NCBI GenBank assembly: GCA_025210455.1
Contig: JAOARQ010000017.1
Coordinates: 62,001 to 126,000 of the forward strand
Direction of reading: 5' to 3'
Source of the DNA: Pelagimonas sp.
GTDB taxonomy: Bacteria > Pseudomonadota > Alphaproteobacteria > Rhodobacterales > Rhodobacteraceae
DNA: 64,000 nt
A model generated the notes under the pieces. It did no database searches, was not told the DNA's origin, and saw nothing but the letters and a program-made list of their open reading frames with translations. How positions within the stretch are numbered: the stretch's first letter is position 1; every line of letters begins with the position of its first letter. A program made the position numbers and the translations under genes. Positions 16,381 to 23,268 of the stretch are shown one piece after another.

Positions 16381-18642
16381 ATGGGACGTGTCCTAAGAAA
16401 TTTTGAGCTGGTGAAGGGGGGTTGCTTTGATCTTTCAGAGGTCGAGGCAAAGCAACCCCCAAAGCAACTCCAAAGCAACCCCAAAAAGTGGTTACAGTCA
16501 TCTGAGGTGGAGCGGTTGTCCGGGGTGTCCGGGCAAGCGGTTCGCAAGGTGCTTGCCAACCGTTCTTGGCGCGGGTGCGATCTGCTGGTGAAAGAAGAGT
16601 TCACCGGGCGCGGTCGCGGAGGCAAAACGCTGCTGGTGCATGTGGACAGTCTGCCCGCTGATCTGCGCGAGGCGTGGTATCTGGAACGGGGCATTGTTCT
16701 GCATGCTAAGGCGGATGCCGAGACGGGTGAAACTGTCTTGGTGCCTGAGCAGACCTATCAGAATGACAGTCGGTTTGAGGCCGCTCTGGAATTGGCGCGC
16801 TGGAAGCAAGAGGTTATTCGCCCTGCTTTGGCCTTTGACCGTGGTTCATCTGAGCGCGCCGAGGTGATTGCCTCGCTTGCTCAGGAAACGCGCCTATTCC
16901 CGAACGGCAAGCGCAAAGCTGTCACCAAGATGACCCTGTACAATTGGGTGCGCGACTTTGAGGCAAGCGGCCTGAATGGGCTGATGCGCACGCCGCGCAA
17001 AGACGCGGGAAAGCAGATGCAAAAAGTCACGCGCGCATGGGACAATTTCTTTCAGCCGCACATAGATGCGTCTGCGCATGATCAGGTGGCGCGAGAACTG
17101 GAAACCTATATCCGGTCTTTGTGGGCTTCGGGTGAACGTGGATGGCGGGCCATTTCCGAGAAATCCACCACCCGGCTGATTGAGATTTCGCGTGACCTGC
17201 GCGTGATCGCGTTCGAAGCGCTGGACTTAGGGCGCTGTGGCGACACCACGGCCAAGGTCACCCAATTTGGTGTGTGCAGCGTCAACCGCCGTCAGGTGGA
17301 ACGGGAACGCTCATACAGCATCATTGCGGTGCGCGACAAAGACAACGCCGTGTTTCAGGACAAGTATATGCCGTCTATTCGGCGTGATTATTCTGAACTG
17401 TTGCCGCGCCAAATCGTTGTGGGTGACGTTCACCCAATGGATATCATGATGCGCCGCCCGGATGGAACGGTGGTCTTTCCCAAGGGTATCGCTTGGTATG
17501 ATGTCGCCACCAATGAAATCCACTTCACCATCGTGTTGTTGGAACAGGGCGAAGGCATCCGCCGTGAACATGTGGCCATGAGCTTTCAAGCTATGGTCGA
17601 TGAATGGGGCCTGCCTGAAATGCTCTATCTGGATAACGGTGGGGAATATTCTTGGGATGCGATGATGAGTGGGTTCACCCAGCTTTCGCGCCTGACCCAA
17701 GGCAGCATGAAGGTGTTTGACCTGCAAGGTGATCCCAATGTGGCCAAGCGGGTTGCAACGGGGCGCACCGCAATTGCCAGATCCCGGCCCTACAACGCAA
17801 AGGGTAAACCCGGCATCGAGGGCGCATTTGGCAATCTTGAACAAGTGTTCTTTGCCACCATCCCCGGTTGGACCGCTGGCGACCGCATGAACAAAAAGAC
17901 CCATGCCAAGGGCAAAGACCCAATCGCATTCCCCGGCGATGCAAATGAATTCTTACGCATCACAGGTGAGGCCTTGGAGTGGTATCACAAACGCCCGCAG
18001 CATGGCCGCTTGGCCGGTGCAAGCCCCAACGAGGTTTTACGCGGGTTCATTGATAAGGGGTGGGGCAAGGTTGCCCTGTCGCGCCCTGAGGTTTTGGCGC
18101 TGGCCTTCTCAGAGGAAGTTGAACGGGTGCCGGATCGTGGCCGCGTCAGCTACACCCCGCGCCGTGGCAAAGCCCTTTATTATTATGCTGATGAGCTGTT
18201 GGGCTATGATCGTAAGATCACCTTGCGGGTGCCTGCATTCAATCCTGAGTTTGTTTTCTGTTTCGATGGCGATGAGCTGATCTGTCAGGCATTCCCAGAG
18301 CGCACATATGGTGTTCTGGATGTTCGCGGCGCTGAGGAAGTCAATCGCCGCAGCAAGGTGTTCCGTCGCCAGATTGCAGAGAAACGGCGTCATGTGGCGC
18401 TGTTGACCCTGACGGATGAGACCGTGCGCCACAATCAGCACATGCCTGACGCGCCTGATATCCCAGTAGCGTCCGAAGTGGATGCGGGGATCATCGATCA
18501 GATGGCCCGCATGAGCCAAGCCGCCCTTGAGGAAAAGCTGGCCGAACCGAAACAGCCAAAACCCAAAACGAATGACCAATGGGGCGTTGATGAGAGTGCC
18601 TTGATTGGGTCCGCGACCTTCTTGGAGGAAGACGATGACTGA
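16381..18642 (+). CDS. MuA-type DDE transposase
   Basis: A 753-residue transposase that carries out strand cleavage and transfer for integration and replicative transposition. Residues about 37-100 form a Mu-type winged helix (WLQSSEVERLSGVSGQAVRKVL through SLPADLREAW). Further DNA-binding helices follow near 160-270. The catalytic core has Asp349 (VVGDVH), Asp418 (YLDNGGEY) and Glu480 (GKPGIEG), spaced 69 and 62 residues apart, close to MuA. A beta-barrel and a MuB-interacting tail follow. A GTG or other upstream start is not needed: the ATG at 16381 lies 6 bp after the previous stop. The 3' end overlaps MuB by 8 bp. Confidence 0.93.
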   Translation: MGRVLRNFELVKGGCFDLSEVEAKQPPKQLQSNPKKWLQSSEVERLSGVSGQAVRKVLANRSWRGCDLLVKEEFTGRGRGGKTLLVHVDSLPADLREAWYLERGIVLHAKADAETGETVLVPEQTYQNDSRFEAALELARWKQEVIRPALAFDRGSSERAEVIASLAQETRLFPNGKRKAVTKMTLYNWVRDFEASGLNGLMRTPRKDAGKQMQKVTRAWDNFFQPHIDASAHDQVARELETYIRSLWASGERGWRAISEKSTTRLIEISRDLRVIAFEALDLGRCGDTTAKVTQFGVCSVNRRQVERERSYSIIAVRDKDNAVFQDKYMPSIRRDYSELLPRQIVVGDVHPMDIMMRRPDGTVVFPKGIAWYDVATNEIHFTIVLLEQGEGIRREHVAMSFQAMVDEWGLPEMLYLDNGGEYSWDAMMSGFTQLSRLTQGSMKVFDLQGDPNVAKRVATGRTAIARSRPYNAKGKPGIEGAFGNLEQVFFATIPGWTAGDRMNKKTHAKGKDPIAFPGDANEFLRITGEALEWYHKRPQHGRLAGASPNEVLRGFIDKGWGKVALSRPEVLALAFSEEVERVPDRGRVSYTPRRGKALYYYADELLGYDRKITLRVPAFNPEFVFCFDGDELICQAFPERTYGVLDVRGAEEVNRRSKVFRRQIAEKRRHVALLTLTDETVRHNQHMPDAPDIPVASEVDAGIIDQMARMSQAALEEKLAEPKQPKPKTNDQWGVDESALIGSATFLEEDDD

Positions 18643-19363
18643 CTTTGTGAAAACCCCGAATGCGGCCCGCGCCTATGAGGTGTGCCAAGCCACCTTGGAT
18701 GCGCGCAAATATAGCCGTGTCGGCCAGATTATCGGCAAGCCGGGTGTCGGGAAAACCGCAATCACCGAGTGGCTGGCTGATCAGTTTGAAGGTGTACGCA
18801 TTGAATGCTGGGAAGGCATGAATGCGAAATCACTGATGCAGGAACTGGCCCGTGCCTTCAACGAAAAGGCCATTTCCATTGAAGAACAGGGAACATCAAA
18901 CACCATCTTTGCCCGGCTCAAGGATAAGTGCCAAGGCCTTTTGATCCTTGTCGATGAGGCCAATCACCTGCCTTGGGCGATGTTGGAAAAACTGCGCGCC
19001 CTGTCAGATCTGGGTGGGGCTGCGGTGGTGCTTTGCGGAACTGACTTGTTATCCCGCCGGTTCAGTGACGGGCGTGTGGAAATCTACCTGCGTCAGCTAT
19101 CATCCCGCATCGGGGCCAAGCGTGTGGTGATCGACAAAATCAGGACGGAAGAGGAAATTCTGAACTACATTCTTGCGCCACGTTTCGGTGCCGTTACCAA
19201 GAAAACGGCTAATCGTTTCCGTGTCGATTGCGGGGGTAACTGGCGCACGGCGTTAGAATTGTCTGATACCTGTGCCCGCATGATGCAGGCCAATGATGCC
19301 CAAAAGCTGGATCATGAAATTGTCACCGCCGCCGCGCAGTTGATGGCCGGGTACAACTCATGA
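18635..19363 (+). CDS. MuB-type ATPase, transposition target selector
   Basis: A 242-residue AAA+ ATPase that binds target DNA and stimulates MuA. The Walker A GKPGVGKT is at residues 34-41 and the Walker B LLILVDEAN near 102-110, with a C-terminal helical domain that in MuB binds DNA. The ATG at 18635 has GGAGG seven bases upstream and overlaps the MuA stop by 8 bp, as in Mu where A and B are adjacent. It is shorter than Mu MuB, lacking the N-terminal extension, as is common in Mu-like phages of alphaproteobacteria. Confidence 0.9.
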   Translation: MTDFVKTPNAARAYEVCQATLDARKYSRVGQIIGKPGVGKTAITEWLADQFEGVRIECWEGMNAKSLMQELARAFNEKAISIEEQGTSNTIFARLKDKCQGLLILVDEANHLPWAMLEKLRALSDLGGAAVVLCGTDLLSRRFSDGRVEIYLRQLSSRIGAKRVVIDKIRTEEEILNYILAPRFGAVTKKTANRFRVDCGGNWRTALELSDTCARMMQANDAQKLDHEIVTAAAQLMAGYNS

Positions 19364-19605
19364 CAGGCCTCACCCAATATGACCTTTCGGCCTGCGGTGG
19401 GCCTGACCGGATCACCGTCAGCGAACTGACCGCCCATGTCGTCACAGCCAAGTGCAAGGTCAAATCCAGCGCACGCGGTTGGTCGAGTCTTAGCCAGGTC
19501 GAGCTGATTGCATTGGCATGGTTCGCTGACCTGTTCCTTGAGGACGGTGAAGCAGCCGCGCCTATCCCGGCGCAGCCGGAACCAGCAGTAATTTCAAACG
19601 TCTAA
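19360..19605 (+). CDS. early phage protein, unknown
   Basis: An 81-residue protein overlapping MuB by four bases (ATGA). It begins MTGLTQYDLSACGGPDRITVSELTAHVV and ends in a Pro/Ala/Glu-rich tail. No recognised domain. The arrangement shows it is translated with MuB and DUF3164. Confidence 0.65.
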   Translation: MTGLTQYDLSACGGPDRITVSELTAHVVTAKCKVKSSARGWSSLSQVELIALAWFADLFLEDGEAAAPIPAQPEPAVISNV

Positions 19606-19616
19606 GGAGAGAGAAC

Positions 19617-20246
19617 ATGTCCTTTCAGGATACACAGGAATATTGGGAAGACGCCAAGGGCAACCATGTGCGCCTGACAAACATCAGCGAAGTTGACCAG
19701 ATCAAAGATGAAACCGCCCGCCGGTTGGTCGAAGGGGCAAAGGGCATCCAGCAGGCAATGGCCGCATTCAAGCGCACAGCCTTTGACGAAATGCTTGCCG
19801 CTAAAGAGCTGATCTTTGAACAGTATGGTGCCACGGTTGGCGGCAAAGGCGGCAACTTCTCGATTAAGAGCTTTGACGGCAAGGTTGAGGTCAAGGTGCA
19901 GGTGTCCAAGCAAATCAGCCTCGGCCCCGAAATTCAGGCGGCTAAGTCCTTGATCGATGAGTGCATTGAGGATTGGTCCGATGGCGCAAATGACAACCTG
20001 CGCACCTTGGTCGAGGATGCGTTTCAGGTGAACACAGAGGGCCGGATTGATACCGCCCGCGTGTTGAGCCTGCGCAAGCTGAAAATGAAGAACTCTCAGG
20101 GTGAACCTGATGAGCGTTGGGGCCGCGCCATGGATGCCATTGCTGATGCGGTCCATGAGGACGGAACCAAAACCTACATCCGTTTCTATGACCGCACGAA
20201 CGCCACGGATGGCGGCGCGGTGACTTTGGATTTCGCCAAGCTCTAG
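19617..20246 (+). CDS. DUF3164 family phage protein
   Basis: A 209-residue protein of the DUF3164 family, found almost always just after MuB in Mu-like prophages. It follows an AAGGAGAGAG ribosome-binding site. The sequence is helical with a characteristic YWEDAKGNHVRLTNISEVDQIKDE start and a central SFDGKVEVKVQVSKQISLGPEIQAAK stretch. Biochemical function is unknown; placement suggests a role in early replication or transposition. Confidence 0.85.
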   Translation: MSFQDTQEYWEDAKGNHVRLTNISEVDQIKDETARRLVEGAKGIQQAMAAFKRTAFDEMLAAKELIFEQYGATVGGKGGNFSIKSFDGKVEVKVQVSKQISLGPEIQAAKSLIDECIEDWSDGANDNLRTLVEDAFQVNTEGRIDTARVLSLRKLKMKNSQGEPDERWGRAMDAIADAVHEDGTKTYIRFYDRTNATDGGAVTLDFAKL

Positions 20247-20299
20247 CCAAGGCGCACCGGATCGCATTGCGCGAGACCAGCGACGGGGGCCGATACCGC

Positions 20300-20368
20300 A
20301 TGACCGTGACAGCCCGGAGAGACGGGCAAACTCAACTGACAGGCATTCCAAGAAGGAAGACGAAATGA
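20300..20368 (+). CDS. possible 22-residue peptide before the HU gene
   Basis: A short basic frame, MTVTARRDGQTQLTG..., ends in a TGA that overlaps the HU start codon by three bases. The frame stays open upstream to 20192 without an ATG; a TTG at 20267 could extend it to 33 codons. It may be a coupling peptide or the remnant of a larger gene. Evidence is only the overlap and protein-like composition. Confidence 0.25.
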   Translation: MTVTARRDGQTQLTGIPRRKTK

Positions 20369-20637
20369 CCAAAGCAGAACTGATCCGCACGATTTCAGAC
20401 AACACCTCAACCCCTCAAGACACCGTAGAGAAGGTACTGGATGAATTGCGCGATGTTGTGTGTGTGCAAATCAAGAATGGTGGCGACGTTACAATCCCCG
20501 GCCTGATCAAGCTTGGCACCACGCAGCGCGCAGCCCGGAAAGGGCGCAACCCTGCCACCGGCGAGGAAATTGATATTCCAGCAAAAACTGCGGTCACCGC
20601 CAAGCCACTGAAAGCGCTGAAAGATCACGTTGCCTGA
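20365..20637 (+). CDS. HU-family DNA-binding protein encoded by the phage
   Basis: A 90-residue HU/IHF-family protein (MTKAELIRTISDNTSTPQDTV...), with the dimer-forming helices, the beta arm GTTQRAARKGRNPATGEEI and the IPA motif. HU bends DNA and is needed in Mu to assemble the MuA synaptic complex. Here the phage carries its own copy within the transposition operon, which suggests it serves the same step. The ATG has an AAGGAAG ribosome-binding site. Confidence 0.9.
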   Translation: MTKAELIRTISDNTSTPQDTVEKVLDELRDVVCVQIKNGGDVTIPGLIKLGTTQRAARKGRNPATGEEIDIPAKTAVTAKPLKALKDHVA

Positions 20638-20645
20638 TTGAACTG

Positions 20646-20744
20646 ATGGCGGGGCTGGCAGCACCCGTCATCGCCCGCCACGCCGAGCAGACACCCAAAG
20701 GGTGGGCGTGGCGGCTTACCCTCAAGAGAGAGATTGAACAATGA
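20646..20744 (+). CDS. possible 32-residue phage peptide, over a 10-bp hairpin
   Basis: The frame MAGLAAPVIARHAEQTPKGW... ends in TGA overlapping the next ATG (ATGA at 20741-20744), the same coupling seen throughout this operon. The same DNA forms a strong hairpin, CCGCCACGCC (20675-20684) with GGCGTGGCGG (20705-20714), without a T-run. It could therefore be a small gene, an RNA structure controlling the downstream gene, or both. No ribosome-binding site is obvious. Confidence 0.35.
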   Translation: MAGLAAPVIARHAEQTPKGWAWRLTLKREIEQ

Positions 20745-21175
20745 ATAAAGAACAAGCCGCAAAAAACCTTGATGGAAGCGACTACTGGAACGAAGGCAGC
20801 AAAGAGCTGTTTGAAACAATGAAGAAAAATCGTCTGGTCGCAGTGTTCGGCGCAAGTGATGATCTGATCGAATTTAGAGGTGCAATTTGCGATGAGCTAG
20901 GCGCTGGTGACACTGCGTATATCACCCCGAACGGATTGCTAACTAACGATTGTGAGAGTGACGAATGCCCGCATTTTCTGGCTGAGCAAGGAAAAGCGGC
21001 TGAGATAGACGCAATCTTTTGCCCGCCACGCGGTCCCGGCGAAGAGCCGATCACTTGGATTTACATGACTGACATCGAACATGCGCAATTTCAAGTTGTC
21101 GAGGACGGAGACATCTATTGCCTTGGAATAGTGTTCTCTCTCGATGATGTACCAGTGTACGGCGCTTCTAAATGA
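20741..21175 (+). CDS. phage protein, unknown
   Basis: A 144-residue acidic protein (starts MNKEQAAKNLDGSDYWNEGS). It contains paired cysteines in NDCESDECPHF and a later FCPPRGPGEEP, but the spacing does not form an obvious zinc finger. A run of E and D residues makes it clearly acidic. Its codon use is less GC-biased than its neighbours. It overlaps the next gene by four bases. Not recognised. Confidence 0.68.
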   Translation: MNKEQAAKNLDGSDYWNEGSKELFETMKKNRLVAVFGASDDLIEFRGAICDELGAGDTAYITPNGLLTNDCESDECPHFLAEQGKAAEIDAIFCPPRGPGEEPITWIYMTDIEHAQFQVVEDGDIYCLGIVFSLDDVPVYGASK

Positions 21176-21435
21176 CCCCGGTGCATGTCACCCCCAGCCA
21201 GATCGCGGCGGTTTCGGGCCTTACGGAAAAGCATGTTGTGCGCATGCTATTCCGCGCCCGTGGCGGCACCCAGTTTACCCGGCTCTGGTTTGGCAGACAG
21301 TTGCGCATCATCGATGATGTCGATGGCCCCAAGGTCGAGTTTGCATCCTTGCCCGATCATATCCGAGAGGCCTTTGTGATGCTGGACCAGCAAGAGCTGC
21401 CGTTATTCCCCCCCCATGCACAAGATAATTTTTAG
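21172..21435 (+). CDS. stand-alone Mu-type winged-helix protein
   Basis: An 87-residue protein that resembles the N-terminal winged helix of the phage's own MuA (residues 37-100). Both read T/S-x2-E/Q-[IV]-A/E...SGLT/SGVS-x3-V-R-x-[LM]L, then a basic loop, then a segment ending in SLPDHIREAF here and SLPADLREAW in MuA. In Mu this domain binds the internal enhancer that the repressor also recognises. A free copy could compete for that site or act as a regulator; this is inference. Start overlaps the preceding stop. Confidence 0.65.
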   Translation: MTPVHVTPSQIAAVSGLTEKHVVRMLFRARGGTQFTRLWFGRQLRIIDDVDGPKVEFASLPDHIREAFVMLDQQELPLFPPHAQDNF

Positions 21436-21517
21436 TGACTGATGGGAAGGCTTTTCCCTTCCAGCGGTTCGAAGGAAGCGAAAAGCCTTCCCCCTTTCCA
21501 TCAAACTGAGGCTCAGA

Positions 21518-21997
21518 ATGACCAAGGCAAAGACATCACCCAAGCGCCGCAATGGCGATCTGGCCATGATCCACATTGTTGCCAAGCAGCTTTTTGGCGA
21601 TGTCTCATCGTCAGGCGATGGTCGCGAAGACTATGAAAACTGGCTGGAAAATCTGACTGGCAAGCGATCAGCAGGCAAGCTGACCGCAGCCGAGCGGGCA
21701 GAGTTGGTGAAGAAACTGCGCAAGGATAAGCTCTTGCCAGAGCGATCACGTGGTGGGCGCGGCCAGACAAATGGTGGGGAAGATCGCCCTACATCCGCAC
21801 AATGGAACAAGATAGGCGGGCTGGCTCGGTCAATGGGCTGGGGCAAAGGGCTTGAAGATCAGCGCTTGCGGTCATTTGTTGAGCGCACCGCAAAGGTGCA
21901 ATCCACCCGCTTTATCACCCGCGCACAGGCCAGCAAAATCATCACCGGCCTTGAGCAATGGGTGCGCCAAAAAGATGGGGGCAGCAATGACGTTTGA
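21518..21997 (+). CDS. GemA-like regulatory protein (DUF1018)
   Basis: A 159-residue member of the Mu GemA family, early proteins that modulate host gene expression. The family hallmark is the C-terminal half: TSAQWNKIGGLARSMGW, a central FVERTAKV segment, and FITRAQASKIITGLEQWV. The ATG at 21518 lies about 80 bp after the previous gene. That gap holds an IR-like GGCTTTTCCCTTCC/GGAAGCGAAAAGCC region (21448-21487), possibly a hairpin. Confidence 0.85.
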   Translation: MTKAKTSPKRRNGDLAMIHIVAKQLFGDVSSSGDGREDYENWLENLTGKRSAGKLTAAERAELVKKLRKDKLLPERSRGGRGQTNGGEDRPTSAQWNKIGGLARSMGWGKGLEDQRLRSFVERTAKVQSTRFITRAQASKIITGLEQWVRQKDGGSNDV

Positions 21998-22178
21998 TGC
22001 CCTGATCCGTGCGGCGGTTGAGGAAAACCGCCAGAGTTTCCGCAATCCCTCGTGGTCCAAACCTCAGAAGCTTGCGGCGCATATAGCGCTGGGGGCGCTG
22101 ATGGTTCGGCTGGGGCGTTTTGACGATTACTGCAAGGCCCTTGAGCTGGCTGGGGAGGGCGATGATGCAATGTCCTAA
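21987..22178 (+). CDS. small phage protein, unknown
   Basis: A 63-residue protein (MTFDALIRAAVEENRQSFRN...) whose start overlaps the GemA stop by 11 bp. The ATG at 21987 is preferred because upstream sequence in this frame is just GemA read out of frame. It is helical with no recognised motif, and its end overlaps the Ogr-like gene by 17 bp. Confidence 0.6.
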   Translation: MTFDALIRAAVEENRQSFRNPSWSKPQKLAAHIALGALMVRLGRFDDYCKALELAGEGDDAMS

Positions 22179-22368
22179 ATGCGGGGGGCGCAGCCGGTGC
22201 TATGCCACCAAACCCGCAGGCAAACAAAAGCAACGGTATCGCGCCTGTTCGATTTGCGGCCATCGGTTCAGCACTTGGGAAGAGGCCGAAGACCGTGATT
22301 TGCGCAGTTACAAAAAAGCAGATGCGCCCAGCCTTTTTGACAAAACCAACGAAAGGTCAATGGGTTAA
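22162..22368 (+). CDS. Ogr/Delta-like zinc-ribbon late-gene activator
   Basis: A 68-residue protein (67 if the second ATG is used) with GGGGAGGG just upstream. It has CPKCGG near the N-terminus, then KQRYRACSICGHRFSTWEEAED. The CPxC, (K)xRYxxC, CxxxFxTxE pattern matches P2 Ogr and P4 Delta, zinc proteins of about 72 residues that bind near -55 of late promoters and recruit RNA polymerase. NrdR-type ribbons share part of this pattern but lack the RY and are fused to an ATP-cone, absent here. Its place at the end of the Mu-like early genes, before P2-type late genes, suits a late activator. Confidence 0.65.
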   Translation: MMQCPKCGGRSRCYATKPAGKQKQRYRACSICGHRFSTWEEAEDRDLRSYKKADAPSLFDKTNERSMG

Positions 22369-22694
22369 TGAGCGATAGCGAGAAACCCCGTATAGCGCCA
22401 CCCGCTATACATATGCTGGCGGGTGTGGGGCACAATGGTGGGCCTGCCTTGGATGATTTGCGGGCTGAATTGCTGTTCGAATTGATCGGCAAACGCAAAG
22501 CTGACACCGCTTTGCCCTTTAAGTGCGGCGCACCTTGGACAGGTCACGCAAGTGAGGTTGAGTTAAAGCGCCTTGCCAAACTGCACGGTCGGATTACGCG
22601 CCGAAAGCAGAGCCTCAAGGAACTGGAAGCCGAGCGCAAACGCATAATGAACCGATGCATCAAACGGATGCGGCGGGCCAACGGTAAGGATTGA
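22368..22694 (+). CDS. phage protein with GHNGGP motif, unknown
   Basis: A 108-residue basic protein. The N-terminal part has the AGVGHNGGPALDD motif, which recurs in many otherwise unrelated alphaproteobacterial and phage proteins without a known role. The C-terminal half is a long charged helix (LKRLAKLHGRITRRKQSLKELEAERKR) likely to be a coiled coil. The start overlaps the preceding stop (TAATG). Confidence 0.65.
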   Translation: MSDSEKPRIAPPAIHMLAGVGHNGGPALDDLRAELLFELIGKRKADTALPFKCGAPWTGHASEVELKRLAKLHGRITRRKQSLKELEAERKRIMNRCIKRMRRANGKD

Positions 22695-22706
22695 GAGGAT
22701 TTCCAG

Positions 22707-23009
22707 ATGAACGCAGATCAGTACCACTTGGGGAAAATCGCGGAAGAAGCGGTTGAAGTTGCTCAAAGGGCGCTGAAAGCCCAGCAGTTTGGACTTGGCG
22801 AAGTGCAGCCCGGACAGGATTTTGACAATCTTGAGCGCTTGATGGGCGAGTTTCATGACCTGTTCACAACGTTCGAGAACTTCTGCGACCTTGTTGGAGC
22901 TAACCCCATCCCAGATGGTGTTAAGAGACATGCCAGATTGCGCAAAATGAAGAAGTTTCTCCAACTATCCAAAGACTTAGGTCAGGTCGATGAAAACGCT
23001 ACCATTTAG
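22707..23009 (+). CDS. MazG-like all-alpha NTP pyrophosphohydrolase-type protein
   Basis: A 100-residue protein with KIAEEAVEVAQRAL near the N-terminus and LMGEFHDLFTTFEN in the middle. The EExxE and ExxD helical motifs are how MazG and HisE-type pyrophosphohydrolases bind magnesium. Phages often carry such enzymes to cleanse or adjust nucleotide pools or lower alarmones. The assignment rests on motif spacing only. Confidence 0.5.
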   Translation: MNADQYHLGKIAEEAVEVAQRALKAQQFGLGEVQPGQDFDNLERLMGEFHDLFTTFENFCDLVGANPIPDGVKRHARLRKMKKFLQLSKDLGQVDENATI

Positions 23010-23022
23010 CGAGGCTGCGTAG

Positions 23023-23268
23023 ATGAGCGGATACAAACTGAAGCACTTTGATTGGGCGTTGGGCATGTTCAGGCTTCGCTATCACTGGTTGCTTTTCCAT
23101 CAAGATCCCCCAGCTTGGGGAAACGACCCAGCCGCCAACCGCAGGATGTTCCGTATCATTTGGCGTGAGCGCAACGGTATCGCAATGGGGCGTTCAGTCA
23201 TGGCGTACTGCGCCTTGCTTGGATGGTCCATTGCTGGCCTGTTTGGTGTGCTGTGGTGGCTGGCATGA
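23023..23268 (+). CDS. small phage membrane protein, unknown
   Basis: An 81-residue protein, basic over residues 1-55 with many Trp, Arg and His, then one hydrophobic segment (about 60-81, AYCALLGWSIAGLFGVLWWLA) that should cross the membrane. It overlaps the MuF gene start by four bases. Not recognised; a holin role is possible but a single C-terminal helix is atypical. Confidence 0.6.
   Translation: MSGYKLKHFDWALGMFRLRYHWLLFHQDPPAWGNDPAANRRMFRIIWRERNGIAMGRSVMAYCALLGWSIAGLFGVLWWLA

Noticed and set aside
22162-22368. NrdR regulator
   Set aside because: The CxxxFxTxE end resembles NrdR, but the ATP-cone is missing and the RY-x2-C spacing fits Ogr/Delta better.
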